NCBI RefSeq assembly: GCF_023276375.1
Contig: NZ_JALLPK010000001.1
Location: 3,348,001 to 3,412,000, forward strand
Reading direction: 5' to 3'
Origin: Halocatena marina
GTDB taxonomy: Archaea; Halobacteriota; Halobacteria; Halobacteriales; Haloarculaceae
DNA length: 64,000 bases
Below are positions 1 to 10,021 of this stretch, one piece after another. The translations under genes and the position numbers were made by a program. Each line of letters begins with the position of its first letter. The first letter of the stretch is position 1. The notes under the pieces were generated by a model. That model made no database searches, was not told the origin of the DNA, and was given only the letters and a program-made list of their open reading frames with translations.

Positions 1-1
1 C

Positions 2-70
2 CTCGTTGAATTATTAGAGCGCGACGGCTTCAACTCAATCGAGGAAGCCGTCGGAGTAGACGTAGCCTGA
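2..70 (+). CDS. pyrD: 3' end of probable dihydroorotate dehydrogenase (partial)
   Basis: Only the last 22 codons are inside the window; they read LVELLERDGFNSIEEAVG and then VDVA before TGA. From memory this ending (LERDGF-S-EEAVG) matches the C-terminus of haloarchaeal quinone-type dihydroorotate dehydrogenase, which oxidises dihydroorotate to orotate in pyrimidine synthesis. The catalytic domain lies outside the window, so the call rests on the tail alone. pyrE, the next enzyme of the pathway, is found 11 kb further on. The gene is convergent with pheT. Confidence 0.5.
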   Translation, partial: LVELLERDGFNSIEEAVGVDVA

Positions 71-124
71 GCGCGAGCAATACGGCCGGGAAAATACCAC
101 AAGACGCGACAATACGAAGCGTGT

Positions 125-1858
125 TCACTCGATCGTTTCCAGATCGAACTCGAACGCCGCGACTGGCACTTCTAAATCGTGTTCGACGAGCACACTGGGG
201 TGAATCTCACCGATGACGCCAGCCGATTGGCCGTCGAACACCACGTCCGCGGTGCGTCCATCGATGAAGCTCGGGTGGCTGGTCGGTGGCGTGCTAAGAT
301 CTGCATCAAACGCGCGTGCGATCGTTTGCAGGGTTGCCTTTGCGTCCTCGTAGCTTGCGTCTGTCCGCGCGAGAACTGCTGCGACAGTCCGGCGTTCCGC
401 AACCTTCGTCTCCTCTTGCTCGTCGATGTGGGCCGCTAAGCCGATTTCAGCGAGCGTCTGTGGATACGACCGGTGGGTGTTGTTCTCCAGCACCATCAAG
501 AGCGACGGAAGCGCCCACGTTCTGACAATGGTGTACTCCTCGCTGTATGGCTCTTCGATCGTCGCAGGGGGCGCGACTCCAACGGGATTCTCATCCGAAG
601 CCTGGGACGTGAGGTCGATATTCATCCGATCGAAGCATTCGCGTTCACTACCGAGATAAAAGTTCAGCGTGTCTTCGAAGCCCACTCCCACAAGTACGTC
701 CCGAACAGCGTCTTCGAGTAGCGTCCGGTCGTGACAGCCACCGATGGTGCTCACGTCCGGATAGCGCGGTTCGAGCTCGTTGAAACCGTAGGCCCGTCCG
801 ATATCGTCGATGAGATCGATCGAATGGAGCACATCAACCCTGTACGGAGGAACAGCGACCTCGTACCGACGCTCATCGGTCGTCGGATTGGCGTCCAACC
901 CAGCTCGTTCGAGGTAGTCGACAACGTTCTCAGTCGTGAGATCAACGCCAAGAATCGATTCGATGCGCTCGTGTTCGACGGTTTTCTCCGTAACAGAGAG
1001 ATCAGGCCGATCCAGTTCTGTGTCAGGATACTCGACCGTAACCCGTTCGACTTGGCCCCCGCGCGCATCGAGCGCGTAGCAGACAATGGTACACATCTTG
1101 TCGATAGTCCACTGATCGGTTCCAGTCATCTCGATGAACAGATCCCGAGAGTTCTCCGTGACCTCAGTCCGACGGCCGTTGATCACGGGAGGGAACGAAA
1201 ACAACCCGATGTCGTCGTAGATCGCAGGGTAGCGTTCGTACTCGGTTACGAGATCGGCGTACTGCTCACCAGTCGGATGCTCCGAGAGCACTTCTTCGGG
1301 GGTGTAATCGCTGTCGCCGTCCAGTGGAACGAATCGATCCTCGTCCGGAGCAAGACCCCGATACGTGATCGTCTTAGTCTGCTCGGATCCTGATGCGCCG
1401 CTTTCTGCCCGACTGCCTTTGAGCATCGTGAGATCGTGGACCCCGATGGCTCCCTTCGCGCGCTTTCGTCCCATCGTCGCGTGAAGTTTCTCCTGAAGTT
1501 GGATGAGCGACTGCAAGCTCTCCTCACTCATGTCGAGCCCGCGAACGACCGCACCAGTAACGTAGGGACGCTCTTCGGGAACCGATTCGTCTACTTCGAT
1601 GACCCACTGCGAGTCGTTCGTGCTCGGAACGTAGACCCCTCGGTCGTGGCCGTATTGGTATCGGAGCGAGCGCGCGACACCTTCGACGCTGAGGCGATCG
1701 AGCCGATCCGGAGCGAACTCGAACTGCAGCTCTCCGTCCTCGGTTTCGCCTTCGTACTCCAGACCGAGTGCGAATAGATCGCGCTTCAGCACGTCGTCAG
1801 AGTTCTCCGTCGAGGCAAGGTGACGAAGATCGTCCGTGTCGATGTCAACGACTGGCAT
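125..1858 (-). CDS. pheT: Phenylalanyl-tRNA synthetase beta subunit
   Basis: This is the beta chain of the alpha2beta2 enzyme that charges tRNA-Phe in the cytoplasm. At 577 residues it has the compact archaeal/eukaryotic layout, starting MPVVDIDTDDL and lacking the N-terminal tRNA-binding OB fold of bacterial PheT. The central B3/B4 region, which in the family edits Tyr-tRNA-Phe, and the B5 region (EHERIESILGVDLTTENVV) are recognisable, followed by the catalytic-like domain that packs against PheS. Its ATG overlaps the pheS stop as TGATG at 1856-1860, so the two subunits are probably made by translational coupling in equal amounts. No truncation or frameshift is seen. Confidence 0.95.
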   Translation of the reverse strand: MPVVDIDTDDLRHLASTENSDDVLKRDLFALGLEYEGETEDGELQFEFAPDRLDRLSVEGVARSLRYQYGHDRGVYVPSTNDSQWVIEVDESVPEERPYVTGAVVRGLDMSEESLQSLIQLQEKLHATMGRKRAKGAIGVHDLTMLKGSRAESGASGSEQTKTITYRGLAPDEDRFVPLDGDSDYTPEEVLSEHPTGEQYADLVTEYERYPAIYDDIGLFSFPPVINGRRTEVTENSRDLFIEMTGTDQWTIDKMCTIVCYALDARGGQVERVTVEYPDTELDRPDLSVTEKTVEHERIESILGVDLTTENVVDYLERAGLDANPTTDERRYEVAVPPYRVDVLHSIDLIDDIGRAYGFNELEPRYPDVSTIGGCHDRTLLEDAVRDVLVGVGFEDTLNFYLGSERECFDRMNIDLTSQASDENPVGVAPPATIEEPYSEEYTIVRTWALPSLLMVLENNTHRSYPQTLAEIGLAAHIDEQEETKVAERRTVAAVLARTDASYEDAKATLQTIARAFDADLSTPPTSHPSFIDGRTADVVFDGQSAGVIGEIHPSVLVEHDLEVPVAAFEFDLETIE

Positions 1859-3366
1859 CAGTGAATCACCTCCGCGTTCCGCAGGAAGTCAAGATCTGTG
1901 AGCGTCCCATGCAAGTCACGGATATCCTCTGCTCCGGTGATCAGCATTGCAAGTCGTTCGAGCGCGAGACCCCACGCCATCACGTCACAATCGACACCGA
2001 GCGGTTCGAGCACCTCAGGACGGAACAACCCACTGTTACCGATCTCAATGAGTTCATCCGTCGTTGGATGTCGACCGAACAGCTCGAAGCTTGGCTCCGT
2101 GTACGGGTTGTAGTGGGGCTTGAATCGGATGTCGGTAATCCCGAATCGTCGGTAGAACTCCGTGAACGTCCCCATTAGATCCCGTACAGAGAGATCTTCT
2201 GCCATAACCCACCCTTCGATCTGGAAGAACTCAAGGAGGTGAGTCGCATCGAGTGTGTCGTTGCGGTAGACCTTTTCGACACTGAAGTACCGTTGTGGCG
2301 GGTCGAGCGTTCCAACCGAATGTCCAGCGAGATACCGCATCGATAGTGACGTTGTATGCCCGCGCAACGCGAGCGCGCGTGCGAACTCTTCATCCCACGG
2401 CGAATGATATCCGTCACCGTCCTCGATACCTTCAAGGTGCGCCTGACGGACTCGTTCGACGAGATCCTCTGGAAGATCGTCGATCCGTTCGGGAGCAGAA
2501 AGCGCAAAACGATCCCAGTGAGTGCGCGCTGGGTGATCCTGCGGCATGAACAACGCGTCGTTGATCCAGAAGTCGGCATCAACGTGCGGGCCATCCATCT
2601 CCTCGAATCCCATCCCAACGAGAACGGTTTTGACACGATCTCCGATTCGGCGGAGGACGTGCTTTTTCCCGCCATTGATCGTTTCGGCGTCGGCTTCGAC
2701 GTTGTAATCTGCGAACTCAACATCTCGCCACTCACCGTTTGTCAGAAGATCTGGTGTGACCTGTCCGACGGTATCGGCGACCTCGATACCGTCCATGAGC
2801 GCAGTCACGCCGTCGTCGGTGAGCGCGATCGACCGGACAGACGTTTTCTCACGACTCATGAGTCCCCGGCGTTCCAATGCATCGAGTACGTCGGCGGAGT
2901 GATACCCACCCGTTCCGTCTGCGATATCGGGAAGCGCAGCGGCTTCTGGATCCGAGTCAGGATCTGCCTCAGCATCGACAGACACCGAACCGCTTTCGAT
3001 CGTCCCGTAGCCCTTGCGGGCAAAGTTCGAAAGAGCAATATCTATCTCAGATCCGTCGAGGTCGGACTGCTCGATGAGATCACCCATCGAAACAGGCGTT
3101 TCGTCTGCTCCGGATTCGATCGCGGCCCAATAGAGCCGGTTCTCAGGGAGACCATCATCGAAGTAGCGTTCGCCCTCGTCAGTGAGCGTGACAGACTCCG
3201 CAGTGTGTTCGTCCACGCGGAGCAGGCCAGCCTCTTCGAGTTCGAACGCTGCTCGGGTAACGGCCGTCGGATTCTCATCGACCGTATCAGCGATCGTATC
3301 GATCGTTCGTGTCTCGGTCGCGCTCGCTGCTTCGAGCACGATGGCTTGTGTTCGTGGAAGTTTCAT
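1858..3366 (-). CDS. pheS: Phenylalanyl-tRNA synthetase alpha subunit
   Basis: This is the catalytic subunit of the tRNA-Phe charging enzyme (class II synthetase). The 502 residues hold an N-terminal part of winged-helix modules (about 1-140, beginning MKLPRTQAIVLEAASA), typical of archaeal/eukaryotic PheS, and then the class II core. Motif 2 lies around the stretch FSVEKVYRNDTLDATHLLEF and motif 3 is MAWGLALERLAML near residue 480. It is the first gene of a two-gene operon with pheT and its stop codon overlaps the pheT start. The ATG at 3366 is followed directly by conserved sequence and the region upstream is non-coding. Confidence 0.95.
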   Translation of the reverse strand: MKLPRTQAIVLEAASATETRTIDTIADTVDENPTAVTRAAFELEEAGLLRVDEHTAESVTLTDEGERYFDDGLPENRLYWAAIESGADETPVSMGDLIEQSDLDGSEIDIALSNFARKGYGTIESGSVSVDAEADPDSDPEAAALPDIADGTGGYHSADVLDALERRGLMSREKTSVRSIALTDDGVTALMDGIEVADTVGQVTPDLLTNGEWRDVEFADYNVEADAETINGGKKHVLRRIGDRVKTVLVGMGFEEMDGPHVDADFWINDALFMPQDHPARTHWDRFALSAPERIDDLPEDLVERVRQAHLEGIEDGDGYHSPWDEEFARALALRGHTTSLSMRYLAGHSVGTLDPPQRYFSVEKVYRNDTLDATHLLEFFQIEGWVMAEDLSVRDLMGTFTEFYRRFGITDIRFKPHYNPYTEPSFELFGRHPTTDELIEIGNSGLFRPEVLEPLGVDCDVMAWGLALERLAMLITGAEDIRDLHGTLTDLDFLRNAEVIH

Positions 3367-3623
3367 AGTTGATAGTGTAGCGATTACTGGAAATCAAACG
3401 CGGTTCACGCAGAGCAGCGGTTTCAGGGTGCATCACGTTTCCGCTCGGCACCAGTCCACCGTTGCCTACGCGGGAAAAAAGCAAAAGCCGAACCCAATGC
3501 GCGGCTGTAGCCGAAGCACGAGACTCACTGGCAGGGGTTCGGATGCCATACGATCTCTTGAATCGGGAGAGACGAAAAGCGTTCTGGGTCGGAAGCGACA
3601 ATCACCACGTGATCTGGGACGAC

Positions 3624-3833
3624 CTACTCAAGTTCCTGCACTCGTCGATACGCTGAAACGAGCGTGAGCGAGATGGTTACGAGCACAAACGCCCCGAACG
3701 CGAGAACGAACGCAAGCGCGAGAAAGAGGACAGGACCCGCCACGCCCTGTGGGGCGGGACCAAGGAGTTCGAACACGCGAACGGCATAGACCAGCGCGGC
3801 GAACGCGAAGCCAACAACGACGCCAATTTTCAT
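3624..3833 (-). CDS. Small two-helix membrane protein (DUF7536-like)
   Basis: This 69-residue protein begins MKIGVVVGFAFAALVYAVRV. It has two hydrophobic segments (about 5-20 and 30-58) joined by a short loop and ends in a charged tail (YRRVQELE). It resembles the small conserved haloarchaeal proteins that I recall as DUF7536; no function is known to me. I chose the ATG at 3833 rather than an upstream in-frame start at 3944 because the extra 37 residues are polar and look like untranslated sequence. It stands alone upstream of the pheST operon, on the same strand. Confidence 0.65.
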   Translation of the reverse strand: MKIGVVVGFAFAALVYAVRVFELLGPAPQGVAGPVLFLALAFVLAFGAFVLVTISLTLVSAYRRVQELE

Positions 3834-4278
3834 ATTCCGAGTTACATTAAGCGCATCAAGAAACGCCGCAGTACCGTTATTCGCGCGCGGGGTCGATGAC
3901 TCGTCGTTGCTCACCACGCAAGCAGCTACGAGACCCGATGACAAAGCGCCTTCGCACTCGCTTTTCGGAGCTCACGTTCACCTGTCCGGACTCACACAGC
4001 CACTCTTCTGAACGTATAACGTCGGTTCGAAAACGCAACCCAAAGATCGAATCCGCACTATGAAATTGAGAAATAACAAACACAAAGACATAAATACAGA
4101 CACTAACAATATCAATAGTACAAGTAGAAATGAAAATTGAAGTGGTGTAATGCCAGCATGATGAACTATACCACCACAAAATTGGGTCATTCGAGTGAGG
4201 AACGACTCCAGTGACTGACAGCGAAAATCGTTATGGAAATCGAACGGTCTAAGAGTGTGGATTTACCGATTATATACA
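3834..4278. other. AT-rich intergenic region
   Basis: These 445 bases lie between the small membrane protein and the M14 deacylase, which are divergent, so both promoters must be here. The stretch 4050-4160 is very rich in A on the plus strand. The only open frames are short and have no protein-like composition (for example a 26-codon Asn/Lys-rich frame from 4061). I see no RNA gene or convincing repeat. Confidence 0.5.
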
Positions 4279-5235
4279 ATGACGACGCTCGGCACCGCAA
4301 CCGCCTGTCCCGGAGAAATTGCTACGGGACGGCTGTCTGTCGGGGAGGCTCGAGACGGCAGTGAGATCAGTCTCCCGGTCGCGGTGATCAACGGTCAAGA
4401 CGAAGGCAAGACACTCTACATTCAGGCAGTGAGCGATGGTGACGAACTCAACGGTGTTGGGGTTATCCAACAATTTGTTCCACGGATTGATCCGAGCGAA
4501 CTTTCCGGACAGATCCTCATCGTCGGTATTGTCAATTATTACGGCTTTCAAGTCGGAGAACACCGTAATCCTATCGACGATACGAAGATGAACCGGGCGT
4601 ATCCGGGCGATCCAAACGGAATGTCCTCAGAGCGCATCGCTCACGCCACCTTCGAAGCCGCGATGCGGGCTGATCTCATTCTCGATCTGCATCAAGGTTC
4701 GACGAGTCGGATGATCGATGAGACGCGCGTCCGGTGTGGATCCCGGCACCGTCTTCACTCGGACTGTCTCGAACTCGCCAAGGTGTTTGACTGTGGATTC
4801 ATTCTCGATCAGAAAGGCCCTGACGGGCAACTCGCGCGGACAGCACCCGATGAGGGCGTTCCGACGATTGATCCCGAACTCGGCGGCTCCGTTGGATGGG
4901 ATCAAGAGAGCATCGAAATCGGCCTTCGCGGAGTGAACAGGGTGCTGAAATACTACGGCTTCATCGATGGGAGTATCGACATCCATCCTCAGACGCGGGC
5001 AAACAGCTTCGAACAGTACGGAGCCCCCGCAGGAGGATTAACGTCGTTTCATCCTGATCTCGGCGATTACGTCTCCAGCGGCGACCCACTGTTCGACGTC
5101 ACAGACACGTTCGGTCGGGTGAAATCCACGGTGACCGCCGATTCGACCGGCGTTTTCTGGCGCACACGCCGCCTCCCGCAGGTTGCAACTGGTGAATACG
5201 TCTGCTCGGTCGGAACGGATCTCGATGAGTACTGA
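4279..5235 (+). CDS. M14-type succinylglutamate desuccinylase/aspartoacylase family protein
   Basis: This 318-residue protein has the fold signature of the aspartoacylase/succinylglutamate desuccinylase branch of the M14 zinc carboxypeptidases, which remove acyl groups from N-acylated amino acids or related small molecules. Visible pieces are the first metal motif region QAVSDGDELNG, the substrate-binding RNPIDDTKMNRAYPGD region, the third ligand region LILDLHQGS and a C-terminal beta-barrel part. In most relatives the first motif reads G-x-H-G-D/N-E; here Asp stands where the His ligand is expected. The ATG at 4279 is preferred over a GTG at 4255. The gene overlaps the next one by 11 bases, which suggests co-translation with the threonine-synthase-like enzyme. 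The substrate cannot be deduced. Confidence 0.8.
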   Translation: MTTLGTATACPGEIATGRLSVGEARDGSEISLPVAVINGQDEGKTLYIQAVSDGDELNGVGVIQQFVPRIDPSELSGQILIVGIVNYYGFQVGEHRNPIDDTKMNRAYPGDPNGMSSERIAHATFEAAMRADLILDLHQGSTSRMIDETRVRCGSRHRLHSDCLELAKVFDCGFILDQKGPDGQLARTAPDEGVPTIDPELGGSVGWDQESIEIGLRGVNRVLKYYGFIDGSIDIHPQTRANSFEQYGAPAGGLTSFHPDLGDYVSSGDPLFDVTDTFGRVKSTVTADSTGVFWRTRRLPQVATGEYVCSVGTDLDEY

Positions 5236-6316
5236 AACGAAGCTTCGTTGTTCGTCCTGTGATCGAACCTACCGGGACCGCTGGCGATGTGAATGTGGCG
5301 CTCCACTGGACATAGCAGGGCAGCCTGACCCAGAGAAAACGGATCGGTTCAAAACCGATATCGATCCCCATGAGGGGCTGTGGACATTCGATGCGTTCCT
5401 CTCTGAGAACAGAGACAGTCGGATCAGTCTCGGCGAAGGATTTACGCCTTCACTCACGGCTCCACCTCCGTGGAACTGCCAGTTCAAACTGGAGTACGTC
5501 TCACCAACAGGGAGTTTCAAGGATCGGGGTGCTACAACGGTCCTCTCGCGTGCAGTGGGTCTCGGTGTCGAGCATATCGTCGAGGATTCGTCCGGCAACG
5601 CAGGAGCAGCGATCGCCACCTACGCTGCTCGCGCAGGGTTAGACTGCACTATCTACGTTCCCGCAGGCGTCAAGCCTGGCAAAGTACAAACCATAGAGCG
5701 AGCTGGCGCAACGGTCATCCGCGTCGAAGGCTCGCGTGAAGCCGTTACCGAAGAATGCATCGAGGCAGTAGAGGCAGATACGGGCTGGTACGCGAGCCAC
5801 GCGTGGAACCCGTCCTTTTTCGAAGGCACAGCGACACTGGCGTACGAACTCGCCTACCAGCGCGACTGGGACGTTCCCGACGCACTCGTCATGCCAGTGG
5901 GACACGGCACGCTGTTTCTCGGTGCGTATCGGGGATTTCGTGCGCTTTACGATGCCGGAGTGACAGAGAAGCTGCCACGGCTCCTCGGTGTTCAGTCCGC
6001 CGGCTACGCACCCATTGCGAGCGAGTTGCACGCCGATGTATCGGGGGAAAATGACGTCGCCGATGGGATCCAGATACGAGAACCAGTGCGAAAGGATCAG
6101 ATTCTGTCAGCCATCGAAGCGACAAACGGAGACTGCATCGCACTCGGCGCTGACGCAGTCGAAACCGAGCTCGAATCGCTGCACAGACATGGCTTCTACG
6201 TCGAACCAACGAGCGCTATCGCACCCGCTGCGCTCGAACCGTACCGCGAGCAGGGAACCATCACCGGCGACGATGAGGTCGTTGTCCCGCTGACCGGGAG
6301 CGGGCTAAAAACGTGA
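5225..6316 (+). CDS. Threonine synthase-like PLP-dependent enzyme
   Basis: This 363-residue fold-type II pyridoxal-phosphate enzyme begins with a small zinc ribbon (CSSCDRTYRDRWRCECG, residues about 9-25), the usual N-terminus of archaeal threonine synthases. The PLP lysine lies in SPTGSFKDRGATT and the phosphate-binding loop is SSGNAGAAIATYAARAG. Threonine synthase converts O-phosphohomoserine to threonine. Haloarchaea often carry several paralogues, so this copy may act on another substrate. The ATG at 5225 overlaps the end of the upstream M14 gene, and the frame open further upstream lies inside that gene. Confidence 0.82.
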   Translation: MSTETKLRCSSCDRTYRDRWRCECGAPLDIAGQPDPEKTDRFKTDIDPHEGLWTFDAFLSENRDSRISLGEGFTPSLTAPPPWNCQFKLEYVSPTGSFKDRGATTVLSRAVGLGVEHIVEDSSGNAGAAIATYAARAGLDCTIYVPAGVKPGKVQTIERAGATVIRVEGSREAVTEECIEAVEADTGWYASHAWNPSFFEGTATLAYELAYQRDWDVPDALVMPVGHGTLFLGAYRGFRALYDAGVTEKLPRLLGVQSAGYAPIASELHADVSGENDVADGIQIREPVRKDQILSAIEATNGDCIALGADAVETELESLHRHGFYVEPTSAIAPAALEPYREQGTITGDDEVVVPLTGSGLKT

Positions 6317-6387
6317 AAAGACGCCAGCGCATAGCGATTCATCAACAGTAACAATTCACCTGACCACCACATATCAGGCCCAACTCC

Positions 6388-7725
6388 CTATCGCTCGGGA
6401 TGGGTCTGTGCATCGAACCCGCCACGGATCAACGGTTTTGCGATGTGGCGACGGGCACAGGGCGGCACTTCGTACCACCCTAACTCAAGCGTGCGTTCGA
6501 TCGGTCGATCGACCTTGTCCTCTGCACTCGTTCCACAGTCGCGACAGCGATAGCCCTGATTCCGACCGGCACTCTTCATCCGTCGTTCACAGTCCGGACA
6601 GGTTGGCGTAACGCGTCTTGTCGTCGTCAACGCTCGAACAGCGAACTTCTCAAGCTTGAGTGTTCCACTTGAAACTTCCCCGCAAGCAGTGATTCGGTCG
6701 CCCGATCGGAGCGCGCGGACATGCTCTCGAAAGCGTTTTGTTGGCTCGAACGCGGCGCATTGGAGGGTTGTATCGCCACCCTGATTCTCGCTTTCGATGG
6801 TCAGAAAAACGTGTCCACCCCGCTTCGTTTCGGGTGGAGCTGTGATCGTTCCCGTCACCTGATACGCGCGGCCGTCCGCGACCGAACCAATCGTACCATC
6901 GCGTAGATGGACATCGGTCCCCTGATTCGTCACGAAGATTTCGCGCGCAGCAACCGGTTCGCTCTCAATCAGCTTGGCGATGCGTTCGCACTCACTGGGG
7001 TCGTCTCCACGGATACCGTGAAGAATGGGACAGGGGGTATGGGGAACACAGACCGCCTCGCGTTCACCGCGATCAACTGTATCCCAGACCGCAGGATAGC
7101 CATCAGTAGCAGCTCGAAAGATCGAATCAGAATCGACCGTCCGTCGGGAGCCCCACTGCTCAGGCTCCCGATAGGAGATACATTCGTACGTCCAATCACC
7201 GAAAATCTCATCCACAGAGTCCACCTTCGAGTTCCATCCGATCCATGCACCAATGGCAGCAAGCGCACCGATTCGTCCGCGTCCGTTACCCCAGCTTTCG
7301 GAGCGATAGCCAGTAACATCGAGGACGCGTTCGACATCAGCGATTGTGAGGCGATCGCGGAGTGCAGCCCGTGAGAACGCGAGAACAGCGTCGTACGCAC
7401 CGAGCTGATTCCACTCTGCTGGATCAGGGGCAGCGACGACGCCCGGATTCGTATTCGGATCCTCGGTCTCGGCAAGTCGGTCGACAACGTCACGAGCAAT
7501 CGGAAGCGCCACATCAAGATCGAGCGTCGTGTGCAATGCAAGCGCAGCGTTTCCCCTCGTCTTGTGTTTGATAGCAGGGTTTAGACGAACGAGCAGCGGG
7601 CGTCCGACACTCGATTCCGCATCAGCGTCGTGCTCGCGCAGTCGCTCGACGATCAGATGGGCAACGTAGGTAGTACACATCCCGCGATCGCGGGAATCGG
7701 TGTCATCGAGACCGATAACCGTCAC
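6388..7725 (-). CDS. tiaS: tRNA(Ile2) 2-agmatinylcytidine synthetase
   Basis: TiaS attaches agmatine to C34 of the CAU anticodon of tRNA-Ile2 so that it reads AUA; it is archaeal and usually essential. The 445-residue protein opens with the diagnostic [20 protein letters not shown], continues with the kinase-like core, then an OB-fold part (about 280-350) and a C-terminal zinc ribbon with two Cys pairs ([10 protein letters not shown] and YRCRDCG, about 375-400). It is divergent from the XRE regulator at 7858. The 132-base gap contains a TATA-like stretch near 7773-7783. Confidence 0.93.
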   Translation of the reverse strand: MTVIGLDDTDSRDRGMCTTYVAHLIVERLREHDADAESSVGRPLLVRLNPAIKHKTRGNAALALHTTLDLDVALPIARDVVDRLAETEDPNTNPGVVAAPDPAEWNQLGAYDAVLAFSRAALRDRLTIADVERVLDVTGYRSESWGNGRGRIGALAAIGAWIGWNSKVDSVDEIFGDWTYECISYREPEQWGSRRTVDSDSIFRAATDGYPAVWDTVDRGEREAVCVPHTPCPILHGIRGDDPSECERIAKLIESEPVAAREIFVTNQGTDVHLRDGTIGSVADGRAYQVTGTITAPPETKRGGHVFLTIESENQGGDTTLQCAAFEPTKRFREHVRALRSGDRITACGEVSSGTLKLEKFAVRALTTTRRVTPTCPDCERRMKSAGRNQGYRCRDCGTSAEDKVDRPIERTLELGWYEVPPCARRHIAKPLIRGGFDAQTHPER

Positions 7726-7857
7726 AATGGGTCATCCTCGGTCAGGAGACAAACGGCTTTCGCTGAGCTCCTATGTATATATACTTTTCGCAAACTATTG
7801 GGACAGATTTGCCCGTCGACACAACGCATATATGGTCGGAATCGCCTATGGTCATGT

Positions 7858-8814
7858 ATGTCACGGTCTGCACTGGTCGGAAACGTGATAGCCATGCTCG
7901 AAGATGCGGGCTTTCTCGTGAGCGACCGGTGTGCTGTTCGTCCGAAGAGTTTCGATATTGCCGCCCGTCGTAGCAAGGATGTCATCCTTGTCAAGATTCT
8001 CGGTAATATCGACTCATTCGACACAGCCACAGGGACAGAGATGCGTCGGCTCGGGTTCTATCTCGATGCGACACCGATCGTCATTGGCCTTCGCACTCGC
8101 GATGAACAACTCGAACCGGGGGTCGTGTACTTCCGCCACGGCGTACCAGTTCTCAGCCCAGACACCGCAATGGATCTCTTCGTCGAAGAGGTCCCGCCGC
8201 TCATCTACGCTGCCCCCGGTGGGCTGTACGTAAGCATCGATGGGGATGTGCTCGCCGATGAACGCGAAGAGCGCGAGTGGAGCCTTGGCCAACTGGCGAA
8301 CGAACTCGGCGTCTCGAGACGCACCGTTTCGAAGTACGAGAGCGGAATGAACGCAAGCGTCGAAGTAGCCGTACAGTTAGAAGAGCTGTTCAACGCTCCT
8401 CTCACGGATCCAGTCGATGTCTTCGATCCAGGGGACGTTCACGAGGACGAGTCGACACCCGACGATCCAGAAGTCGATCCAGACGACGAACAGCTCGTTA
8501 CCGTCCTCACGCGCGTTGGGTTCGACGTACACCCAACGCTGCGCTCGCCGTTCAAAGCCGTCAGCGAGGACGAACGTGAGAAGGTGCTCACTGGTCACTC
8601 GGCGTTCAACCGGACTGCCGAAAAGCGCGCGAAGATCATGAGCTCAGTCGGCCACGTCACGCGAACAACATCCGTCTACGTCGTCGATAAAACGGACCGC
8701 GAATCGGTCGATGCCACAGCGCTCATCCAGCGCGACGAAATCGAAGAGATCGACGACAGCGACTCACTCAGAGAACTCATCCGCGAACGAGCAGAGGAAA
8801 AGGAAACAGCATAG
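7858..8814 (+). CDS. XRE-family HTH regulator of the archaeal conserved type
   Basis: This 318-residue protein has an N-terminal domain beginning [20 protein letters not shown] that resembles a restriction-endonuclease-like or nucleotide-sensing fold (the region [14 protein letters not shown]). A Cro/C1-type helix-turn-helix follows at about residues 141-165 ([21 protein letters not shown]). The C-terminal half has an Asp/Glu-rich linker (about 180-215) and a small conserved domain. It matches a family carried by most archaea as a putative HTH-type transcriptional regulator; no target is known to me. The ATG at 7858 is chosen because the 76 codons upstream overlap the tiaS control region. Confidence 0.85.
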   Translation: MSRSALVGNVIAMLEDAGFLVSDRCAVRPKSFDIAARRSKDVILVKILGNIDSFDTATGTEMRRLGFYLDATPIVIGLRTRDEQLEPGVVYFRHGVPVLSPDTAMDLFVEEVPPLIYAAPGGLYVSIDGDVLADEREEREWSLGQLANELGVSRRTVSKYESGMNASVEVAVQLEELFNAPLTDPVDVFDPGDVHEDESTPDDPEVDPDDEQLVTVLTRVGFDVHPTLRSPFKAVSEDEREKVLTGHSAFNRTAEKRAKIMSSVGHVTRTTSVYVVDKTDRESVDATALIQRDEIEEIDDSDSLRELIRERAEEKETA

Positions 8815-9104
8815 AGTAGCGAACTAGATTGCTATTATCTCTCGACCGCTGTGCTGAGCGACAGCAACGGACGGCGGGTACCAATTTCGTTGGTTGATTA
8901 CTCGGAGGGTGAGCCACATACACCGTCGCAGAGTTACTTCACGGCTCACGTTCATTCATACATCAGGAATCGAGGCTTCGGAGCCGATCAGTATCCCTAC
9001 AAGGAGACGTATCTCACTGGACGATCAATCAAAGAAGCCGCAGTCGTTCTGGTGTTCCCTCCCCAACGCAATCGCTACTTTCCGTTCGAGCGGGACCACA
9101 CGGC
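8815..9104. other. Intergenic region without a credible gene
   Basis: This gap of 290 bases separates the convergent XRE regulator and spo0M. A 95-codon plus-strand frame crosses it and runs into the end of spo0M, but its composition (few acidic residues) is unlike the neighbouring genes. No hairpin terminator of the simple kind is obvious. Confidence 0.45.
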
Positions 9105-9842
9105 TCAGGAGAAGCGTTCGAGTATCTCGCTGAGCTGATTTGCGATCTGGTTGCGGTCCGTGCTCCGAATGGTGATCTGTGTTTTCCGTTCGTCCATGTC
9201 AGTCATCTCGCTGAGCAGACCACCGCGACGGTCCACTTCGACAGTGACCGCAAGCGCATCAGAGCCCGCATCACAGACCAGTTCGATTTCGTCGACACGG
9301 CCAGCGAATGGGCCACTCTGGGGCCGGAATTCGAACTCCTGAACGAACGGTCTCCCCGTTGTGTATCGTCCATACGGGTCGGCTTGACACGCGGACTTTC
9401 GCAGGGAAAATCCGAGGTCCTCGGCCGCATCGAACAACGCCTGCATCCGGGGGGTCGGTCGGACGTCGAGATAATCCTTATCCTCAGGGTCAAGTGCGAG
9501 ATCAATCTCCAGTTCCGTCTCGATCCAAACGTCGACTCGATCGATCGTTACCGGCGTGTTGTACGGAATCTCGATCGATGTCGTGCGGATCTCGTCTTGT
9601 CCTGGTCTGATCGTGAATCCATCAGAGAGACGCAGCCGGTCAATCGTTCCTTCTGCATACCCCTCTTCGGTCTCGTATCGAGTCTCAATTTCAAGATCGA
9701 TAGCACTGATATCCTGTTCCGCGTTGCCGCCACTGATGTTGATTTCGGCGTCGATAGTCTCGCCGGGTGTAACTGTCGTAGAGGGCAACACAGTATCGAC
9801 TGTCGCTGAGCCGATACCGATACTTGCGAGGATCTTCTTCAT
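9105..9842 (-). CDS. Spo0M family protein
   Basis: This 245-residue protein starts MKKILASIGIGSATVDTVLP, the conserved opening of Spo0M-type proteins. The N-terminal half is an arrestin-like beta sandwich (about 1-125), and the conserved patch GFTIRPGQDE lies in the middle. In Bacillus the relative affects sporulation control; haloarchaea do not sporulate and the archaeal role is unknown, possibly as a scaffold. It is a single gene with its own upstream gap of about 180 bases. Confidence 0.85.
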   Translation of the reverse strand: MKKILASIGIGSATVDTVLPSTTVTPGETIDAEINISGGNAEQDISAIDLEIETRYETEEGYAEGTIDRLRLSDGFTIRPGQDEIRTTSIEIPYNTPVTIDRVDVWIETELEIDLALDPEDKDYLDVRPTPRMQALFDAAEDLGFSLRKSACQADPYGRYTTGRPFVQEFEFRPQSGPFAGRVDEIELVCDAGSDALAVTVEVDRRGGLLSEMTDMDERKTQITIRSTDRNQIANQLSEILERFS

Positions 9843-10021
9843 GGCTCAGATCGGTAGACGTAGACAGCCTATATGGAAGTTGCGCTGGTTCCCCTACCGA
9901 GGGTGAGAGACACCGACTGCGTGTATCGCACGAGAGAATACGTCTAGCAAATCATTAAGTTCGTTCTATAATATTCTACAATGAAATTCAGCTCCGTTTT
10001 GTCGCACAACACGCTTTGGTC

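Noticed and set aside
731..1393. 220-codon plus-strand frame opposite pheT
   Set aside because: Same reason: pheT is unambiguous and no motif is seen in the antisense product.
2356..3372. 338-codon plus-strand open frame opposite pheS
   Set aside because: pheS on the other strand is a clear full-length synthetase; the plus frame has Arg-rich, unstructured composition typical of antisense shadows.
6661..6676. ORB-like TTCCACTTGAAAC inside tiaS
   Set aside because: Only the dyad is present; the expected G-string is replaced by TTCCCC, so it is probably chance.
8851..9138. 95-codon plus-strand frame
   Set aside because: Non-acidic composition, overlap with the end of spo0M and no family resemblance; treated as intergenic.
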